Positions 1 to 10,794 of a stretch of 64,000 bases of DNA are shown piece by piece. Under the pieces are notes generated by a model. It was not told where the DNA came from. It saw only the letters and a list, made by a program, of their open reading frames with translations, and did not search any database. The DNA lies in the NCBI RefSeq assembly GCF_900447045.1, contig NZ_UAWH01000017.1:5001-69000 (forward strand), in the 5' to 3' direction. The stretch comes from Clostridium paraputrificum. GTDB taxonomy: Bacteria > Bacillota > Clostridia > Clostridiales > Clostridiaceae. Position 1 is the stretch's first letter. Every line of letters begins with the position of its first letter. The position numbers and the translations under genes are program-made.

Positions 1-64
1 TTCCTACTACAGCAACCTTTTTATTCTTTATAAATTCCTTAAATTCACTAAAATTCTTCTTCAT
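1..64 (-). CDS. murD: Probable MurD (UDP-N-acetylmuramoylalanine-D-glutamate ligase), N-terminal fragment
   Basis: Only the first 21 codons lie in the window. They start at an ATG preceded by GGAGGATTTAGG, a good ribosome binding site. The peptide reads MKKNFSEFKEFIKNKKVAVV then G, a lysine-rich leader running into the first beta strand of a nucleotide-binding fold (VAVVG). This resembles the N-terminus of clostridial MurD, the cytoplasmic ligase that adds D-glutamate to the peptidoglycan precursor. The identification rests on a very short stretch. Another Rossmann-fold protein remains possible, and the sequence left of position 1 would settle it. Confidence 0.5.
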   Translation of the reverse strand, partial: MKKNFSEFKEFIKNKKVAVVG

Positions 65-230
65 CCTAAATCCTCCATAAAACATCAACTTTTTATATTA
101 TCTAATATATTATTCTTATTTAAGTCTGTCCCATTTCTTTCTAATTATAACACTTCTAATTATTTTGTTCTACAAACGTGAAACTCCTTTAATCACTCCA
201 CTTTTTACACTCACATCTTCTAATGAACAT

Positions 231-258
231 AAAAAGTGGAGTTATATAATAACTCCAC
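231..258 (-). terminator. Intrinsic terminator after glyS
   Basis: On the minus strand GTGGAGTTAT and ATAACTCCAC form a perfect 10-bp stem around a 3-nt loop. TTTTT follows at 235-231. It begins 7 bp after the glyS stop codon. Confidence 0.9.
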
Positions 259-264
259 CTTAAA

Positions 265-1665
265 TTAAAACTCTAAACTTTTTGCTATATAACTTTGTAA
301 ATCACTTATCTTAATTCTTTCTTGTTCCATGCTATCTCTATCTCTTACAGTTACAGCACCATCTTCTAATGTATCAAAGTCTATAGTTATACAATATGGT
401 GTACCTATTTCATCTTGTCTTCTATATCTCTTCCCTATACTTCCCGCTTCATCAAAATCAACGTTAAAGTACTTACTTAACTCTCCATAAACCTCTAGAG
501 CTTTATCAGAAAGCTTTTTTGATAAAGGTAATATAGCTGCTTTAAATGGAGCTAACGCTGGATGGAAGTGCATTACAACTCTTGAATCCTGCTTATCTTC
601 AGTTGATAAATCTTCTTCATCATAAGCATCAACTAAGAAAGCTAAAGCAACTCTATCTGCACCTAATGATGGTTCTATAACATAAGGTACATATTTATCA
701 TTTGTTTGAGGGTCTAAATAAGACATATCTTGACCTGAATGTTCTTGATGCTTCTTTAAATCATAGTCAGTTCTGTCTGCTATTCCCCATAATTCTCCCC
801 ATCCAAATGGGAATAAGTATTCTATATCAGAAGTAGCTTTAGAATAAAATGATAATTCTTCTTGTGCATGATCTCTCATTCTTATATATTCTTCTTTTAT
901 ACCTAAGTTCAATAAGAACTTCCAACAATAATCTCTCCAATATTCAAACCATTCTAAATCTGTTCCTGGCTTACAGAAGAATTCTAATTCCATTTGTTCG
1001 AATTCTCTTGTTCTGAATGTAAAATTACCTGGGGTAATTTCATTTCTGAAGGACTTACCTATTTGTCCTATACCAAATGGTACTTTCTTTCTTGAAGTTC
1101 TTTGAACAGACTTAAAGTTAACAAAAATACCTTGAGCTGTTTCAGGTCTTAAATATATTTCATTTTTTGCATCCTCAGTAACCCCAGCAAAAGTTTTAAA
1201 CATTAAATTAAACTTTCTGATATCAGTGTAATTTAACTTGCCGCACTTAGGACATACTATATTGTTCTTTTCTATATACTCTTTTAATTGGTCATTTGAC
1301 CAACCATCTGCAGATGCTACCTCTACTCCTTGTTCTGTCATATGATCTTCAACTAACTTATCTGCTCTAAATCTAGCTTTACACTCTTTACAATCCATTA
1401 ACGGGTCCGAAAATCCACCAACATGCCCTGATGCTACCCATACTTCTTTATTCATTAATATAGCACAATCAACTCCAACATTATATGGACTTTCTTGTAT
1501 GAACTTCTTCCACCAAGCTTTCTTTACATTATTTTTAAACTCTACGCCTAATGGACCATAATCCCATGCATTTGCTAATCCTCCGTATATTTCTGAGCCT
1601 GGGAATATGAACCCTCTACTTTTACATAAAGAAACTATTTTTTCCATAGTCTTTTCTACTGTCAT
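265..1665 (-). CDS. glyS: Glycyl-tRNA synthetase, single-chain class II type
   Basis: Charges tRNA-Gly with glycine in the cytoplasm. The 466-aa length fits the homodimeric (alpha2) GlyRS family, not the alpha/beta type. The protein shows [14 protein letters not shown] near residue 27, cysteine pairs CKEC (92-95) and CPKC (138-141) that probably bind zinc, and class II motifs including [13 protein letters not shown] (about 173-185), [13 protein letters not shown] and a C-terminal anticodon-binding domain after about residue 370. The ATG follows an AGGAGGT ribosome binding site. The gene is transcribed alone behind a T-box leader with a glycine specifier and is closed by a strong terminator, so expression should follow uncharged tRNA-Gly. 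Confidence 0.97.
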   Translation of the reverse strand: MTVEKTMEKIVSLCKSRGFIFPGSEIYGGLANAWDYGPLGVEFKNNVKKAWWKKFIQESPYNVGVDCAILMNKEVWVASGHVGGFSDPLMDCKECKARFRADKLVEDHMTEQGVEVASADGWSNDQLKEYIEKNNIVCPKCGKLNYTDIRKFNLMFKTFAGVTEDAKNEIYLRPETAQGIFVNFKSVQRTSRKKVPFGIGQIGKSFRNEITPGNFTFRTREFEQMELEFFCKPGTDLEWFEYWRDYCWKFLLNLGIKEEYIRMRDHAQEELSFYSKATSDIEYLFPFGWGELWGIADRTDYDLKKHQEHSGQDMSYLDPQTNDKYVPYVIEPSLGADRVALAFLVDAYDEEDLSTEDKQDSRVVMHFHPALAPFKAAILPLSKKLSDKALEVYGELSKYFNVDFDEAGSIGKRYRRQDEIGTPYCITIDFDTLEDGAVTVRDRDSMEQERIKISDLQSYIAKSLEF

Positions 1666-1684
1666 ATCTATACCTCCTAATTTA

Positions 1685-1885
1685 TTTTTTTGTAAATAAA
1701 AAAAGCTATATCAACCATAAAGGGACGAAAAACATTTTCCGCGGTTCCACCCTTCTTGGCAATAAGCCCTACTTTCATAACTGCGCACTCAAGAGTTCCT
1801 TTCATAAAACACTCATAGTGATTCTCACCAAATATCACCTCTCTAAAATGAAGCATTATACTACTCTTCTCTATCAACATGCCTA
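1685..1885 (-). promoter_or_regulatory. T-box leader of glyS (glycine specifier GGA)
   Basis: The minus strand carries the T-box core GGGTGGAACCGCGG at 1752-1739. Upstream is a Stem I with the AGAGAAGAGTAG signature, whose AGAG can pair with the CTCT that follows the proposed specifier GGA at 1799-1797, a glycine codon. The distance to the glyS start and the codon both fit. A T-run (about 1705-1698) follows the T-box core, but I could not find a convincing GC-rich terminator stem before it, so the exact switch is unclear. A 67-codon open frame across this leader is not a gene. Confidence 0.9.
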
Positions 1886-1900
1886 TTTAATTATATATTC

Positions 1901-1928
1901 ATTTTATCAAAAGAGTTTTATATGTCAA
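1901..1928 (-). promoter_or_regulatory. Sigma-A-type promoter of the glyS T-box transcript
   Basis: Minus strand TTGACA (1928-1923), a 16-bp spacer and TAAAAT (1906-1901), just upstream of the T-box leader. Confidence 0.7.
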
Positions 1929-2002
1929 TACCAAAGGTATATCATATATATTTATATTTTTATATAATAATTGTATAAACGAAAATGTAGGGAGAGAGTT
2001 TT

Positions 2003-2506
2003 ATGAAATACATCTTAAATCAAAGACTTATATCTATTGGCGACGACTTCACTATATTAGATGAAAACAAAGACAAGGTTTTCAAGATAGATGGCAAAGT
2101 TTTAACTATAGGCGAAAAATTATACTTTTCGGATTCAAATGATAACAAAATATTTAAAATTAAGAAAAAACTATTACGCTTAACAGAAACATACATTATT
2201 GAAAAAGACGGAGACATATATGCAACTCTAAAAAAAGATTTAATAAATATCATTAGAGATAAGTTTGAGATTGAAACACCATATGGAACCATAAAAGTAA
2301 AAGGGAATTTTATTGACTATGATTATACATTTAAAATTAACGGAAATGAAATAGGTAAAGTTTCTAAAAAACTTATTTCTATAAGAGACAAATATATAAT
2401 TGATATAAAAAACTTTAATGATCACGCCTTAATTTTGGCATCCGCTGTGATAATAGATATGATATGTCATAATAAAGATGATAAAGACAACAAAAAAGAA
2501 AAATAA
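2003..2506 (+). CDS. LURP-one-related / tubby-like beta-barrel protein
   Basis: A 167-aa protein with no signal peptide, built from short repeated beta-strand phrases: FTILDENKDKVFKIDGK, YFSDSNDNKIFKIKKK, YTFKINGNEIGKVSKK. This pattern and length match the LURP-one-related family (PF04525), whose fold resembles the Tubby C-terminal barrel. Bacterial members have no settled function, though binding to a membrane lipid has been proposed for the fold. The last 20 residues are charged (NKDDKDNKKEK). The ATG follows GGGAGAGAG. It is a lone plus-strand gene between glyS and the tRNA-Asn pair, closed by a bidirectional terminator. Family assignment is fairly secure; role unknown. Confidence 0.8.
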   Translation: MKYILNQRLISIGDDFTILDENKDKVFKIDGKVLTIGEKLYFSDSNDNKIFKIKKKLLRLTETYIIEKDGDIYATLKKDLINIIRDKFEIETPYGTIKVKGNFIDYDYTFKINGNEIGKVSKKLISIRDKYIIDIKNFNDHALILASAVIIDMICHNKDDKDNKKEK

Positions 2507-2534
2507 AAAAAGCGATGACTGTTCATCGCTTTTC
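2505..2534. terminator. Bidirectional terminator
   Basis: AGCGATGA (2511-2518) pairs with TCATCGCT (2523-2530) around a 4-nt loop. It has TTT on the plus side and a six-T run on the minus side. It can end the LURP-like gene on the plus strand and the tRNA-Asn pair on the minus strand. Confidence 0.85.
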
Positions 2535-2536
2535 TT

Positions 2537-2611
<75 letters not shown>

Positions 2612-2635
2612 ATATCAGTATAATGACGATAAAAT

Positions 2636-2710
<75 letters not shown>

Positions 2711-2727
2711 ACGTCATTACATTAGAT

Positions 2728-2755
2728 ATTATATCAGCTTTATCTATAAATGCAA
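2728..2755 (-). promoter_or_regulatory. Probable promoter of the tRNA-Asn pair
   Basis: Minus strand TTGCAT (2755-2750), a 16-bp spacer and a perfect TATAAT (2733-2728), 18 bp before the first tRNA-Asn. Confidence 0.65.
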
Positions 2756-2825
2756 CACTTTTTTTAAAATAATTTAAATATAGTAGTATTTACGAAAAAA
2801 ACAGAGCATTTTAAAGATAGGAAAG

Positions 2826-2857
2826 AAAAAGGAGTTGATTCAATCAACTCCTTTTTT
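2826..2857 (-). terminator. Intrinsic terminator after lysS
   Basis: A 9-bp stem GGAGTTGAT/ATCAACTCC (2831-2851) with a 3-nt loop, followed on the minus strand by TTTTTC. It starts within 10 bp of the lysS stop. Confidence 0.9.
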
Positions 2858-2860
2858 ATG

Positions 2861-4372
2861 TTAATTATTTGTTTGTGGTTTCATTGTTGGGAACAATAAT
2901 ACATCTCTTATTGATGGTGCATCAGTCAAGAACATTATTAATCTATCAACACCAAATCCTAATCCACCAGTTGGAGGCATACCTGTCTCTAGAGCGCTCA
3001 TGAATTCTTCATCAATCATATACGCCTCATCATCTCCAAGCTCTCTTTCTTTAGCTTGTTGTTCAAATCTTTCTCTTTGAACTATTGGATCATTTAATTC
3101 AGAATACGCATTACAGATTTCTCTTCCAAATACAAATCCTTCAAATCTTTCAGTAAACATTTCGTTTCCTCTCTTCTTCTTTGTAAGAGGTGAAATCTCT
3201 ACCGGGTAATCCATAACAAATGTAGGTTGTATCATGTGCTGTTCTGCAAACTCTTCATAAAGAGCATTTAATACTTCGCCCTTCGTTACAGTATTTAATG
3301 GTTTCGGGAATTCTAAATGCTTTTCCTTTGCAATAGCTTGTGCTTCTTCATCAGATGCAATAGCATTAAAATCTATCCCTGCATATTCCTTAACAGCATC
3401 AACCATAGTTATTCTTCTCCATGGTGGCTTAAAGTCAATTTCTGTTCCTTGGTACATAACCTTAGTTGTACCATTTACTTTTTCGCAAACATACGCCGCT
3501 AAGTTTTCCATAATTTCCATCATATCATTATAATCAGAATAAGCTTCATATAACTCTATCATAGTGAATTCAGGGTTATGTCTTACAGACATACCTTCAT
3601 TTCTAAAGTTTTTACCCATATCATAAACTTTTTCAAATCCACCAACAATAAGTCTCTTTAAATAAAGCTCAGTAGCTATTCTAAGATACATATCAATATC
3701 TAATGTATTATGATGTGTTATAAATGGTCTAGCTGCTGCCCCACCTGCTATAGGAGATAGTATTGGTGTTTCAACTTCTAAAAATCCTCTATTATCTAAG
3801 AACTCTCTTATGCCTCTTATAATTTGACTTCTCTTAATAAAAGTATCCTTTACTTCTGGGTTAGTTATAAGATCTACTTCTCTTTGTCTATATCTTAAAT
3901 CTGGGTCTTTTAATCCATGCCACTTTTCTGGTAATGGCTTTAAAGACTTACAAATTAATTGAAAATTCTTAACTTTTATAGATATTTCTTCGGTTCTAGT
4001 TTTAAAAACTTCTCCTGTAGCCTCTACCATATCTCCTAAGTCAAATGTTTTATATGATTTTAATTGTTCTTCTCCAACTTCATCAATCTTAATGAATAAT
4101 TGGATTTTCCCGTCTCTATCATGCACATCAGAGAAAACAACCTTTCCTTGTCCCCTCTTAGACATTATTCTACCTGCAACAGTAACTTCTTTACCTTCTA
4201 AATCTTCGAAGTTAGACTTTACTTGTTCTGATGTATGAGTTCTATCAACCTTATATACATCAAATGGGTCCTTTCCTTCACTCTTTAATTCAGCTAGTTT
4301 ATCTCTTCTTAATCTTTCTTGTTCACTGAACTGAGATTCTAATTCTTGAATATTCATTTCCTCAGTTGACAT
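2861..4372 (-). CDS. lysS: Lysyl-tRNA synthetase, class II
   Basis: Charges tRNA-Lys in the cytoplasm. At 503 aa it has the usual class II LysRS layout: an N-terminal OB-fold anticodon-binding domain (about 60-150, [18 protein letters not shown]), motif 2 with [14 protein letters not shown] near residue 265, and motif 3 [13 protein letters not shown] near 470. The start chosen is the ATG 6 nt after GGAGGG. The next in-frame ATG, five codons on, lacks a site of its own. greA lies 13 bp upstream on the same strand with no terminator between, so greA and lysS are likely co-transcribed. lysS next to dusB is a common Firmicute arrangement. Confidence 0.97.
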   Translation of the reverse strand: MSTEEMNIQELESQFSEQERLRRDKLAELKSEGKDPFDVYKVDRTHTSEQVKSNFEDLEGKEVTVAGRIMSKRGQGKVVFSDVHDRDGKIQLFIKIDEVGEEQLKSYKTFDLGDMVEATGEVFKTRTEEISIKVKNFQLICKSLKPLPEKWHGLKDPDLRYRQREVDLITNPEVKDTFIKRSQIIRGIREFLDNRGFLEVETPILSPIAGGAAARPFITHHNTLDIDMYLRIATELYLKRLIVGGFEKVYDMGKNFRNEGMSVRHNPEFTMIELYEAYSDYNDMMEIMENLAAYVCEKVNGTTKVMYQGTEIDFKPPWRRITMVDAVKEYAGIDFNAIASDEEAQAIAKEKHLEFPKPLNTVTKGEVLNALYEEFAEQHMIQPTFVMDYPVEISPLTKKKRGNEMFTERFEGFVFGREICNAYSELNDPIVQRERFEQQAKERELGDDEAYMIDEEFMSALETGMPPTGGLGFGVDRLIMFLTDAPSIRDVLLFPTMKPQTNN

Positions 4373-4385
4373 TTACATCCCTCCG

Positions 4386-4868
4386 TTATGCTCTTCTTAT
4401 ATCAAGTACCTCAAATTTTGAAACTCCATCTGGTACATTAACCTCTACAACGTCCCCAACTTTTTTACCAATTAACCCTTTTCCAACTGGTGATTCATTA
4501 GATATCCTAAAGTTCATTGGATCTGCTTCAGCTGAACCAACTATAGTGTACTCAACTTCTTCATCAAAATCATAATCTTTTACCTTTACTATTGAACCCA
4601 CAGAAACAGTATCTGTTGGTATTTCTGACTCATCAACAACTTCAGCATTCTTTAACATATTTTCTAATTGAAGAATTCTTCCTTCTGTAAAAGCTTGCTC
4701 ATTTTTAGCTTCATCATATTCAGAGTTTTCACTTAAGTCTCCATACCCTAAAGCCACTTTTATTTTTTCAGTTATTTCTTTTCTTTTTACTGCTTTTAAA
4801 TATTCTAATTCATCTTCTAGCTTTTTTACACCTTCATACGTCATAAGAAATTTTTTAGTTTCACTCAT
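4386..4868 (-). CDS. greA: Transcription elongation factor GreA
   Basis: Binds the secondary channel of RNA polymerase and stimulates cleavage of backtracked RNA. The 160-aa length is typical. The N-terminal coiled coil runs to about residue 80 ([17 protein letters not shown], then [15 protein letters not shown] with the acidic [12 protein letters not shown] tip). The C-terminal FKBP-like domain ends with [18 protein letters not shown]. The ATG follows GGGGAG. A consensus sigma-A promoter and a small palindrome lie just upstream. lysS follows after 13 bp. Confidence 0.96.
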   Translation of the reverse strand: MSETKKFLMTYEGVKKLEDELEYLKAVKRKEITEKIKVALGYGDLSENSEYDEAKNEQAFTEGRILQLENMLKNAEVVDESEIPTDTVSVGSIVKVKDYDFDEEVEYTIVGSAEADPMNFRISNESPVGKGLIGKKVGDVVEVNVPDGVSKFEVLDIRRA

Positions 4869-4885
4869 ATTATACTCCCCTTTAT

Positions 4886-4900
4886 CAACCTGACAGGTTG
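4886..4900. repeat. 15-bp palindrome in the greA leader
   Basis: CAACCTG-A-CAGGTTG, a perfect inverted repeat lying between the greA promoter and its ribosome binding site, 18 bp before the ATG. In RNA it would form a short hairpin directly upstream of the Shine-Dalgarno sequence. It could also be a protein-binding operator. Its role is not shown by the sequence. Confidence 0.6.
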
Positions 4901-4930
4901 GTTTTATTAATTCCTAAAAGTATTTAACAT

Positions 4931-4959
4931 ATTATAAATCAGCCAATATAATATGTCAA
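4931..4959 (-). promoter_or_regulatory. Consensus sigma-A promoter of greA-lysS
   Basis: Minus strand TTGACA (4959-4954), exactly 17 bp, then TATAAT (4936-4931). Both hexamers match consensus perfectly. Confidence 0.9.
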
Positions 4960-5044
4960 TAAATGATAATTAAGGGTACCCCACGCTTACCACTCAAGTT
5001 ATATAATAACATTATACAACCTAAATCTTACCATTAATACCCTT

Positions 5045-5071
5045 ATATTTAAACAATATCTGTTTAAATAT
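5045..5071. repeat. AT-rich inverted repeat downstream of dusB
   Basis: ATATTTAAACA (5045-5055) and TGTTTAAATAT (5061-5071) are perfect inverted arms around a 5-nt spacer. There is no long T-run on the minus strand after it, so it is at best a weak terminator for dusB. A protein-binding site is the alternative. A second, spaced pair TAAGGGTA (4971-4978) and TACCCTTA (5038-5045) lies beside it. Confidence 0.5.
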
Positions 5072-5130
5072 TATATCATTTTATATAAATTTAATTCCTA
5101 TTTTCTAAATTTATATTTTTATAAATAATT

Positions 5131-6099
5131 TTATGATAACTGATCTCTATATTTTCTTAATATTTCAATCACTTCTTCACTATTATCTAGTGTATTCATA
5201 TGATTTTTTATATCCGTACAACCTGGAAGACCTTTAATATACCAAGATGCATGTTTTCTCATCTCTCTTACAGCTTTGTACTCTCCATCATATTTTATTG
5301 CAAGCTCATAATGTCTTAAACACATTTCAACTCTATCCTTATGTGTGATTATTAAATCATCTTCACCTTTAAGCTTTCTTTCTATTTGCTTAAATATCCA
5401 TGGATTTCCCATTGCACCTCTTGCAACAACGATTCCATCACAATTGGAAACCTCTTTTAACTTTAATGCATCTTCTGCTGTAAATACATCTCCATTTCCT
5501 AATACAGGTATAGAAACAGCATCTTTGACTTGTCTTATGATATCCCAATTAGCATTTCCTTCATACATTTGCTTCTTAGTTCTTCCATGAACAGTTACTG
5601 AATCAACTCCAGCATCTTCTAATCTTTTAGCAAACTCCACTGCATTTATACAAGTTTCATCGTAACCCATTCTAAACTTAGCCGTAACTGGTTTATTGGA
5701 TACTTTTTTTAAAGATCTTATTATTTCAGCTGCTAATTCAGGCTCCTTCATCAAAGCCGACCCTTCACCATTTTTAGTTATTTTTGGTGCTGGACATCCC
5801 ATATTTACATCGATAATACAAATATCGTTTCTATTGTTAAAATATTTTTCAACAACCTCTGCCATTATCTCTGGATCTCTACCAAAAATTTGTGCAGCTA
5901 CAGGCTTTTCCTCTTCTGCTATTCTTAAAAGGCTTTGTGTGTTTTCGCTTCCATAGTGTAATGCTTTCGCACTAACCATTTCTGTTGTTACTAATCCACA
6001 GCCCATTTCTTTGCATAATCCCCTAAAGGAAATATCAGTAACCCCGGCCATAGGTGCTAAAAATACATTGTTATCAAAGACCAGATTACTTATCTTCAT
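5131..6099 (-). CDS. dusB: tRNA-dihydrouridine synthase B
   Basis: FMN-dependent reductase that turns uridine to dihydrouridine in the D loop of tRNA. The 322-aa protein opens with the FMN-binding strand [13 protein letters not shown]. It carries the catalytic cysteine at about residue 102 in [11 protein letters not shown] and later [14 protein letters not shown] and [11 protein letters not shown] of the TIM-barrel Dus family. The ATG follows AAGGAGTAATTAAG. It lies 5 bp after coaX, so the two form one transcript, the same neighbourhood as in Bacillus (coaX ... dusB-lysS). Confidence 0.95.
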   Translation of the reverse strand: MKISNLVFDNNVFLAPMAGVTDISFRGLCKEMGCGLVTTEMVSAKALHYGSENTQSLLRIAEEEKPVAAQIFGRDPEIMAEVVEKYFNNRNDICIIDVNMGCPAPKITKNGEGSALMKEPELAAEIIRSLKKVSNKPVTAKFRMGYDETCINAVEFAKRLEDAGVDSVTVHGRTKKQMYEGNANWDIIRQVKDAVSIPVLGNGDVFTAEDALKLKEVSNCDGIVVARGAMGNPWIFKQIERKLKGEDDLIITHKDRVEMCLRHYELAIKYDGEYKAVREMRKHASWYIKGLPGCTDIKNHMNTLDNSEEVIEILRKYRDQLS

Positions 6100-6104
6100 C
6101 TTAA

Positions 6105-6884
6105 TTACTCCTTGTTTTTATAATATAGTATTTTTAAACCTTCTAATGTTAAATCATCATCTACTTCATCTATTGCATCAGTTTCTTTAAATATCAACTT
6201 AGCTAAACCACCTGTTGCAATTACATATGGTTCCTCGCTATTTTTTCTCATCATTTCATTTTTCATTTTAGATACTATATATTCAACTTGACCAATATAA
6301 CCATATAATATACCTGCTTGCATACTAGAAATAGTATTTTTGCAAATTAGTTGTTCTGGCAACTCCAACTCAACTCTAGGCAACTTAGCAGCTCTTTCAA
6401 ATAAAGCATCAGATGATATCTTTATTCCAGGTACAATGCATCCACCTAAGTAGTCTCCGCTCCTTGTTAATGCACAAAAAGTTGTTGCAGTACCAAAATC
6501 TATTATTATAACAGGTCTTTTATGTCTTTCACATGCTGCAACAGCATTTACTATTCTATCTGCCCCAACCTCTTTAGGATTATCATATTTAATATTTATT
6601 CCAGTTTTTATTCCAGGACCTACTATTATAGGTTCAATAGAAAAACACTTTCTTATCATATTCTCTAAAGAATGCATAATATTAGGAACAACTGATGATA
6701 TAATTATCCCCTTAACTTCTTTTGCATCTAAATTGTTTTGGGAAAATAATTGCATAACTTGTATTCCGTATTCATCCGATGTTTTATTAGGATCAGTTGA
6801 AATACGCCAACTTGCTATATACTCATTATCTTTATGTACACCAAGTACTATATTAGTGTTACCAACATCAACAAGTAAAATCAT
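6105..6884 (-). CDS. coaX: Type III pantothenate kinase
   Basis: Phosphorylates pantothenate, the first step of coenzyme A synthesis. The 259-aa length and the ASKHA-fold motifs fit Coa[17 protein letters not shown] at the N-terminus (phosphate 1), [11 protein letters not shown] near 115 and [13 protein letters not shown] near 128 (phosphate 2), then [15 protein letters not shown]. The ATG follows AAAGGGGTG. It is followed by dusB after 5 bp. A terminator separates it from fhs upstream, so the coaX-dusB pair probably has its own promoter in the 6930-7026 gap. Confidence 0.95.
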   Translation of the reverse strand: MILLVDVGNTNIVLGVHKDNEYIASWRISTDPNKTSDEYGIQVMQLFSQNNLDAKEVKGIIISSVVPNIMHSLENMIRKCFSIEPIIVGPGIKTGINIKYDNPKEVGADRIVNAVAACERHKRPVIIIDFGTATTFCALTRSGDYLGGCIVPGIKISSDALFERAAKLPRVELELPEQLICKNTISSMQAGILYGYIGQVEYIVSKMKNEMMRKNSEEPYVIATGGLAKLIFKETDAIDEVDDDLTLEGLKILYYKNKE

Positions 6885-6905
6885 AAAAGCACCCCTTTAA
6901 TATAA

Positions 6906-6929
6906 TTAAAAGCAGCTATTAAAAGCTGC
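6906..6929 (-). terminator. Intrinsic terminator after fhs
   Basis: On the minus strand GCAGCT-TTTAAT-AGCTGC is followed by TTTTAATT. The stem is only 6 bp, so it is weaker than the others in the window. Confidence 0.6.
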
Positions 6930-7026
6930 CTTTATTTCAGTAAAATAACTTAAATTTAATAATATAATTTTAGCAAGCCAACATAATTTGTCAAGTATAT
7001 TAAAACACCATAAACATTGCTTACCA

Positions 7027-8694
7027 TTAGAATAACCCTACTATCTCTCCATTTTCTAATATATCCATTTTATTTGCGGCAGGAACTTTTGGTAATCCTG
7101 GCATTGTCATTACATCTCCTGTTAATACCACAATAAATCCTGCACCATTTGAAACTTTTACTTCCTTTACAGTTATATCAAATCCACTTGGTCTACCCAA
7201 TAATGACGGATTATCAGATAAAGAGTATTGAGTTTTTGCCATACATATAGGAAGCTTATCTAATGCAAACTTCTCTAGTTCTTTTATTTGCCTCTTAGCT
7301 GCTGCACTGTATTGAACTCCATCTGCTCCATATATCTCTTTAGCTATTGTTAGCACTTTCTCTTCTATACTTTTTTCAACATCGTATATTGGTTTAAAAT
7401 CAGACTTTTCATTTTCTAGAACATCTTCTACTATATCAGCTAATTCTAATCCACCTTCTCCTCCTTTTGCCCAAACATCAGAAAGAGCCACCTTAACATC
7501 AATATTGTTACAATAATCTTTTACAAACTTAACTTCATCATTGCTATCTGTTAAAAACTTATTTATAGCTACAACAACAGGAACATTATACTTCTTGATA
7601 TTTTCAATTTGTTTTTCTAAATTAACTATCCCTTTTGATAGAGCCTCAACATTAGGTGTATTTAATTCCTCTTTTGAAACACCACCATGATGTTTCAAAG
7701 CTCTAATGGTAGCAACAACCACTACACAATTTGGATTTAATCCACCATATCTACACTTTATATCTAAAAACTTTTCTGCACCTAGGTCTGCTCCAAATCC
7801 AGCTTCTGTAACAACTATATCACCAAGCTTTAACGCCAATTTAGTAGCTATGACTGAATTACATCCATGAGCAATGTTTGCAAAAGGCCCTCCATGTATT
7901 ATAGCAGGAGTATTTTCTAAGGTTTGAACTAAGTTAGGTTTTATTGCATCTTTCATTAATAATGCCATAGCACCTTCTACTTCTAATTGTTTAGCATAAA
8001 CCGGATTTCCATCTAAGTCATAAGCTACAACAATCTCACCCATTCTTTCTTTTAAGTCATTTAAATCAGAAGCCAAACAAAGAATCGCCATTATTTCTGA
8101 TGCAACAGTTATCATAAATCCATCTTCTCTTACAAACCCGTTTACTTTACCGCCCATCCCCACGATTACATTTCTAAGCGCTCTATCATTCATATCCATA
8201 ACTCTTTTAAATACAATTCTTCTTGAATCAATTCTTAAAAGATTCCCTTGATGTATGTGATTATCTATAGCAGCACATAATAAATTATTTGTTGCTGTTA
8301 TTGCATGCATATCTCCAGTAAAATGTAAATTTATATCCTCCATAGGAACAACTTGAGAATATCCCCCTCCAGCTGCTCCCCCTTTTATGCCAAAAACAGG
8401 ACCTAAAGAAGGTTCTCTTAACGCAATAACTGCATTTCTCCCTTTTTTACACAACGCTTGACCAAGTCCCACTGTAACTGTGGACTTTCCTTCACCCGCT
8501 GGTGTTGGATTTATTGCTGTAACAAGTACTAATTTTCCCTCTTTAGATTTATTATTATTCAGTACATCTAATCCTATTTTACACTTATACTTACCATATA
8601 ACTCTATATCATCTTCTGTTAAATTTAATTTTTGCGCAATTTTTATAATAGGTTCCATTTTAGCTTCTTGAGCTATTTGAATATCACTTTTCAC
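7027..8694 (-). CDS. fhs: Formate-tetrahydrofolate ligase
   Basis: ATP-dependent ligase that makes 10-formyltetrahydrofolate from formate. It feeds purine and fMet-tRNA synthesis and the Wood-Ljungdahl or glycine pathways of clostridia. The nucleotide-binding loop [14 protein letters not shown] sits at about residues 63-76, with [14 protein letters not shown] and [11 protein letters not shown] following as in the family. I chose a GTG start at 8694: AGGAGG lies 9 nt upstream and the product then begins [13 protein letters not shown] and is 555 aa, the usual length. An in-frame ATG at 8724 would put the ribosome binding site inside the coding region. Confidence 0.96.
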   Translation of the reverse strand: MKSDIQIAQEAKMEPIIKIAQKLNLTEDDIELYGKYKCKIGLDVLNNNKSKEGKLVLVTAINPTPAGEGKSTVTVGLGQALCKKGRNAVIALREPSLGPVFGIKGGAAGGGYSQVVPMEDINLHFTGDMHAITATNNLLCAAIDNHIHQGNLLRIDSRRIVFKRVMDMNDRALRNVIVGMGGKVNGFVREDGFMITVASEIMAILCLASDLNDLKERMGEIVVAYDLDGNPVYAKQLEVEGAMALLMKDAIKPNLVQTLENTPAIIHGGPFANIAHGCNSVIATKLALKLGDIVVTEAGFGADLGAEKFLDIKCRYGGLNPNCVVVVATIRALKHHGGVSKEELNTPNVEALSKGIVNLEKQIENIKKYNVPVVVAINKFLTDSNDEVKFVKDYCNNIDVKVALSDVWAKGGEGGLELADIVEDVLENEKSDFKPIYDVEKSIEEKVLTIAKEIYGADGVQYSAAAKRQIKELEKFALDKLPICMAKTQYSLSDNPSLLGRPSGFDITVKEVKVSNGAGFIVVLTGDVMTMPGLPKVPAANKMDILENGEIVGLF

Positions 8695-8730
8695 TACTAT
8701 TTTCCTCCTTATTATAAAGTTCATATTAAG

Positions 8731-8759
8731 ATTATACCATTGACTATATTTTTTTGAAA
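8731..8759 (-). promoter_or_regulatory. Possible promoter of fhs
   Basis: Minus strand TTTCAA (8759-8754), 17 bp, TATAAT (8736-8731). The -10 is perfect and the -35 poor. Confidence 0.45.
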
Positions 8760-8860
8760 TATTTTTCGTACATTTAATATTGTTCTTACATTATTATTCG
8801 TATTTACACCTAAATTTCATGATTTATATTATTATTATAAAATTAACTTTCGTACAATAT

Positions 8861-8890
8861 AAAAAGTGCCGATAAACTCGACACTTTTTT
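8861..8890 (-). terminator. Intrinsic terminator after ftsH
   Basis: The minus strand has a 9-bp stem AAGTGTCGA/TCGGCACTT (one G-U pair) followed by TTTTTATA, directly after the ftsH stop. Confidence 0.85.
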
Positions 8891-8891
8891 A

Positions 8892-10721
8892 TTATGCTAA
8901 ATTATCTGTTTTATCAGCATTATCAAATATTTTTAAGAATTCTTGACCTTCAAGCTTTTCTTTTTCTAATAAAGCACCTGCAACAGCATGAAGTTTCTCT
9001 ATATTCTCTTTTAATAAAGTTTCAGCTTTATTATAAGCTTCATCTATTAAAGCTTTAATTTCTTTGTCAATTTTAGCTCCGACTTCTTCGCTAAAATTTC
9101 TTCCTCTTCCTAGATCTCTACCCAAGAAAACTTCATTTTGATCTGATCCATAGGATATAGTACCAATCTTATCACTCATACCATATTCCATTACCATACT
9201 TCTTGCAATATCACTAGCTCTATCAATATCATTTTTAGCCCCAGTACTTATATCTCCTAAAATTAGGTGTTCAGCAACTCTTCCACCTAACAATCCTACC
9301 ATCTCATCTTTAAGTCTAGACTTTGATGTATAAGCTCTATCTTCTGTTGGAAGATGCATTGTATAACCACCAGCTCTACCTCTTGGTATTATAGATATTT
9401 CATGAACAGGATCTGCATTAGGCAATAATCTCATAACAACAGCATGACCTGCCTCATGATAAGCAGTTAATTTTCTATCATGTTCACTTATAACTCTACT
9501 CTTCTTTTCAGGTCCAGCTATTACTCTTGTAATAGCTTCTTCCATCTCAAGCATGCCAATTTGCTTCTTACTTCTTCTTACAGATAGTAAAGCTGCTTCA
9601 TTTGAAAGATTTTCTAAGTCAGCCCCACTAAATCCTGGTGTTCTCTTTGCTAACACTTCAAGATTAACATCTTCGCTAAGAGGCTTTTTCTTTGTATGAA
9701 CCTTTAAAATTTCTTCTCTTCCCTTTACATCTGGTGCACCTACAACAATTTGTCTATCAAATCTGCCTGGTCTTAATAGAGCAGGGTCTAAAATATCTGG
9801 TCTGTTAGTTGCAGCTATCATTATTATTCCTTCATTAACTCCAAATCCATCCATTTCAACAAGTAACTGATTTAAAGTTTGCTCTCTTTCATCATGACCG
9901 CCACCTAAGCCAGCACCTCTTTGTCTACCTACTGCATCAATTTCATCTATAAAAACAATACATGGTGCATTCTTTTTAGCTTCTTGGAATAAATCTCTAA
10001 CTCTAGAAGCTCCAACACCTACAAACATTTCAACAAAGTCAGAACCAGATATACTAAAGAACGGAACTCCAGCTTCTCCAGCTATAGCTTTTGCTAATAA
10101 CGTCTTACCTGTACCAGGAGGCCCAACTAGTAACACTCCCTTAGGAATTCTTGCTCCCATTTCTATATATTTAGCAGGAAGCTTTAGAAAATCAACAATT
10201 TCCTCTAATTCAGCTTTTTCTTCATCAGCACCTGCAACATCCTTAAATGTTACTTTTTTAGCATCAGGAGAGGCTATTTTAGCTCTACTTTTTCCAAAGT
10301 TCATTACCCCTCTTCCGCCACCTCCACTTTGAGATTGTTGTGTAAATACAAATAAAAACACTAAAAACAGAACCACCAATAATACCACAGGTATTATACT
10401 TAACCACGCTACATTATTAGATGGAGCTTCATATTCAATTTTAACATCACTTCTTGGACTATCTTTTAATAATGAGTTTATCATCTCATCTGGAGCATTA
10501 GTAGTAAATATCTTATTATCTCGAGTTTTACCTTGAACTTGCATCTTATCTTGTCTTATTACTATACTCTCAATTTCGTTACTTTTCCACTTTTCTTGAA
10601 ATAAGCTAAATGGAATACTATCAGTTGTTCCTTTAGTTTGCCAAATAGTAAAAGCAGCAAATACCAGAACAAATAGTACTATTATCCATAAAGCTGAGCT
10701 TGAATTCTTTTTATTCGCCAT
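8892..10721 (-). CDS. ftsH: ATP-dependent zinc metalloprotease FtsH
   Basis: Membrane-anchored AAA+ protease that degrades misassembled membrane proteins and regulators. The 609 aa show TM1 (about 9-27), an extracellular domain, TM2 (about 105-127), a glycine-rich linker, Walker A GPPGTGKT (200-207), Walker B IVFIDEID (about 255-262), the second region of homology with [20 protein letters not shown], and the zinc site HEAGH (422-426). The ATG follows GAGAGGGGGG. In Bacillus its loss impairs sporulation. Here it follows tilS and hpt in the conserved order, 73 bp after hpt. Confidence 0.98.
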   Translation of the reverse strand: MANKKNSSSALWIIVLFVLVFAAFTIWQTKGTTDSIPFSLFQEKWKSNEIESIVIRQDKMQVQGKTRDNKIFTTNAPDEMINSLLKDSPRSDVKIEYEAPSNNVAWLSIIPVVLLVVLFLVFLFVFTQQSQSGGGGRGVMNFGKSRAKIASPDAKKVTFKDVAGADEEKAELEEIVDFLKLPAKYIEMGARIPKGVLLVGPPGTGKTLLAKAIAGEAGVPFFSISGSDFVEMFVGVGASRVRDLFQEAKKNAPCIVFIDEIDAVGRQRGAGLGGGHDEREQTLNQLLVEMDGFGVNEGIIMIAATNRPDILDPALLRPGRFDRQIVVGAPDVKGREEILKVHTKKKPLSEDVNLEVLAKRTPGFSGADLENLSNEAALLSVRRSKKQIGMLEMEEAITRVIAGPEKKSRVISEHDRKLTAYHEAGHAVVMRLLPNADPVHEISIIPRGRAGGYTMHLPTEDRAYTSKSRLKDEMVGLLGGRVAEHLILGDISTGAKNDIDRASDIARSMVMEYGMSDKIGTISYGSDQNEVFLGRDLGRGRNFSEEVGAKIDKEIKALIDEAYNKAETLLKENIEKLHAVAGALLEKEKLEGQEFLKIFDNADKTDNLA

Positions 10722-10794
10722 TCAAAGCCCCCCTCTCTTCTAGTTATTTTAAATTTTAACATACGCTATTTTTTTATACAATTATATTTATATT

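Noticed and set aside
1677..1880. 67-codon open frame on the minus strand before glyS
   Set aside because: It lies entirely within the T-box leader, and its apparent codons are conserved RNA elements.
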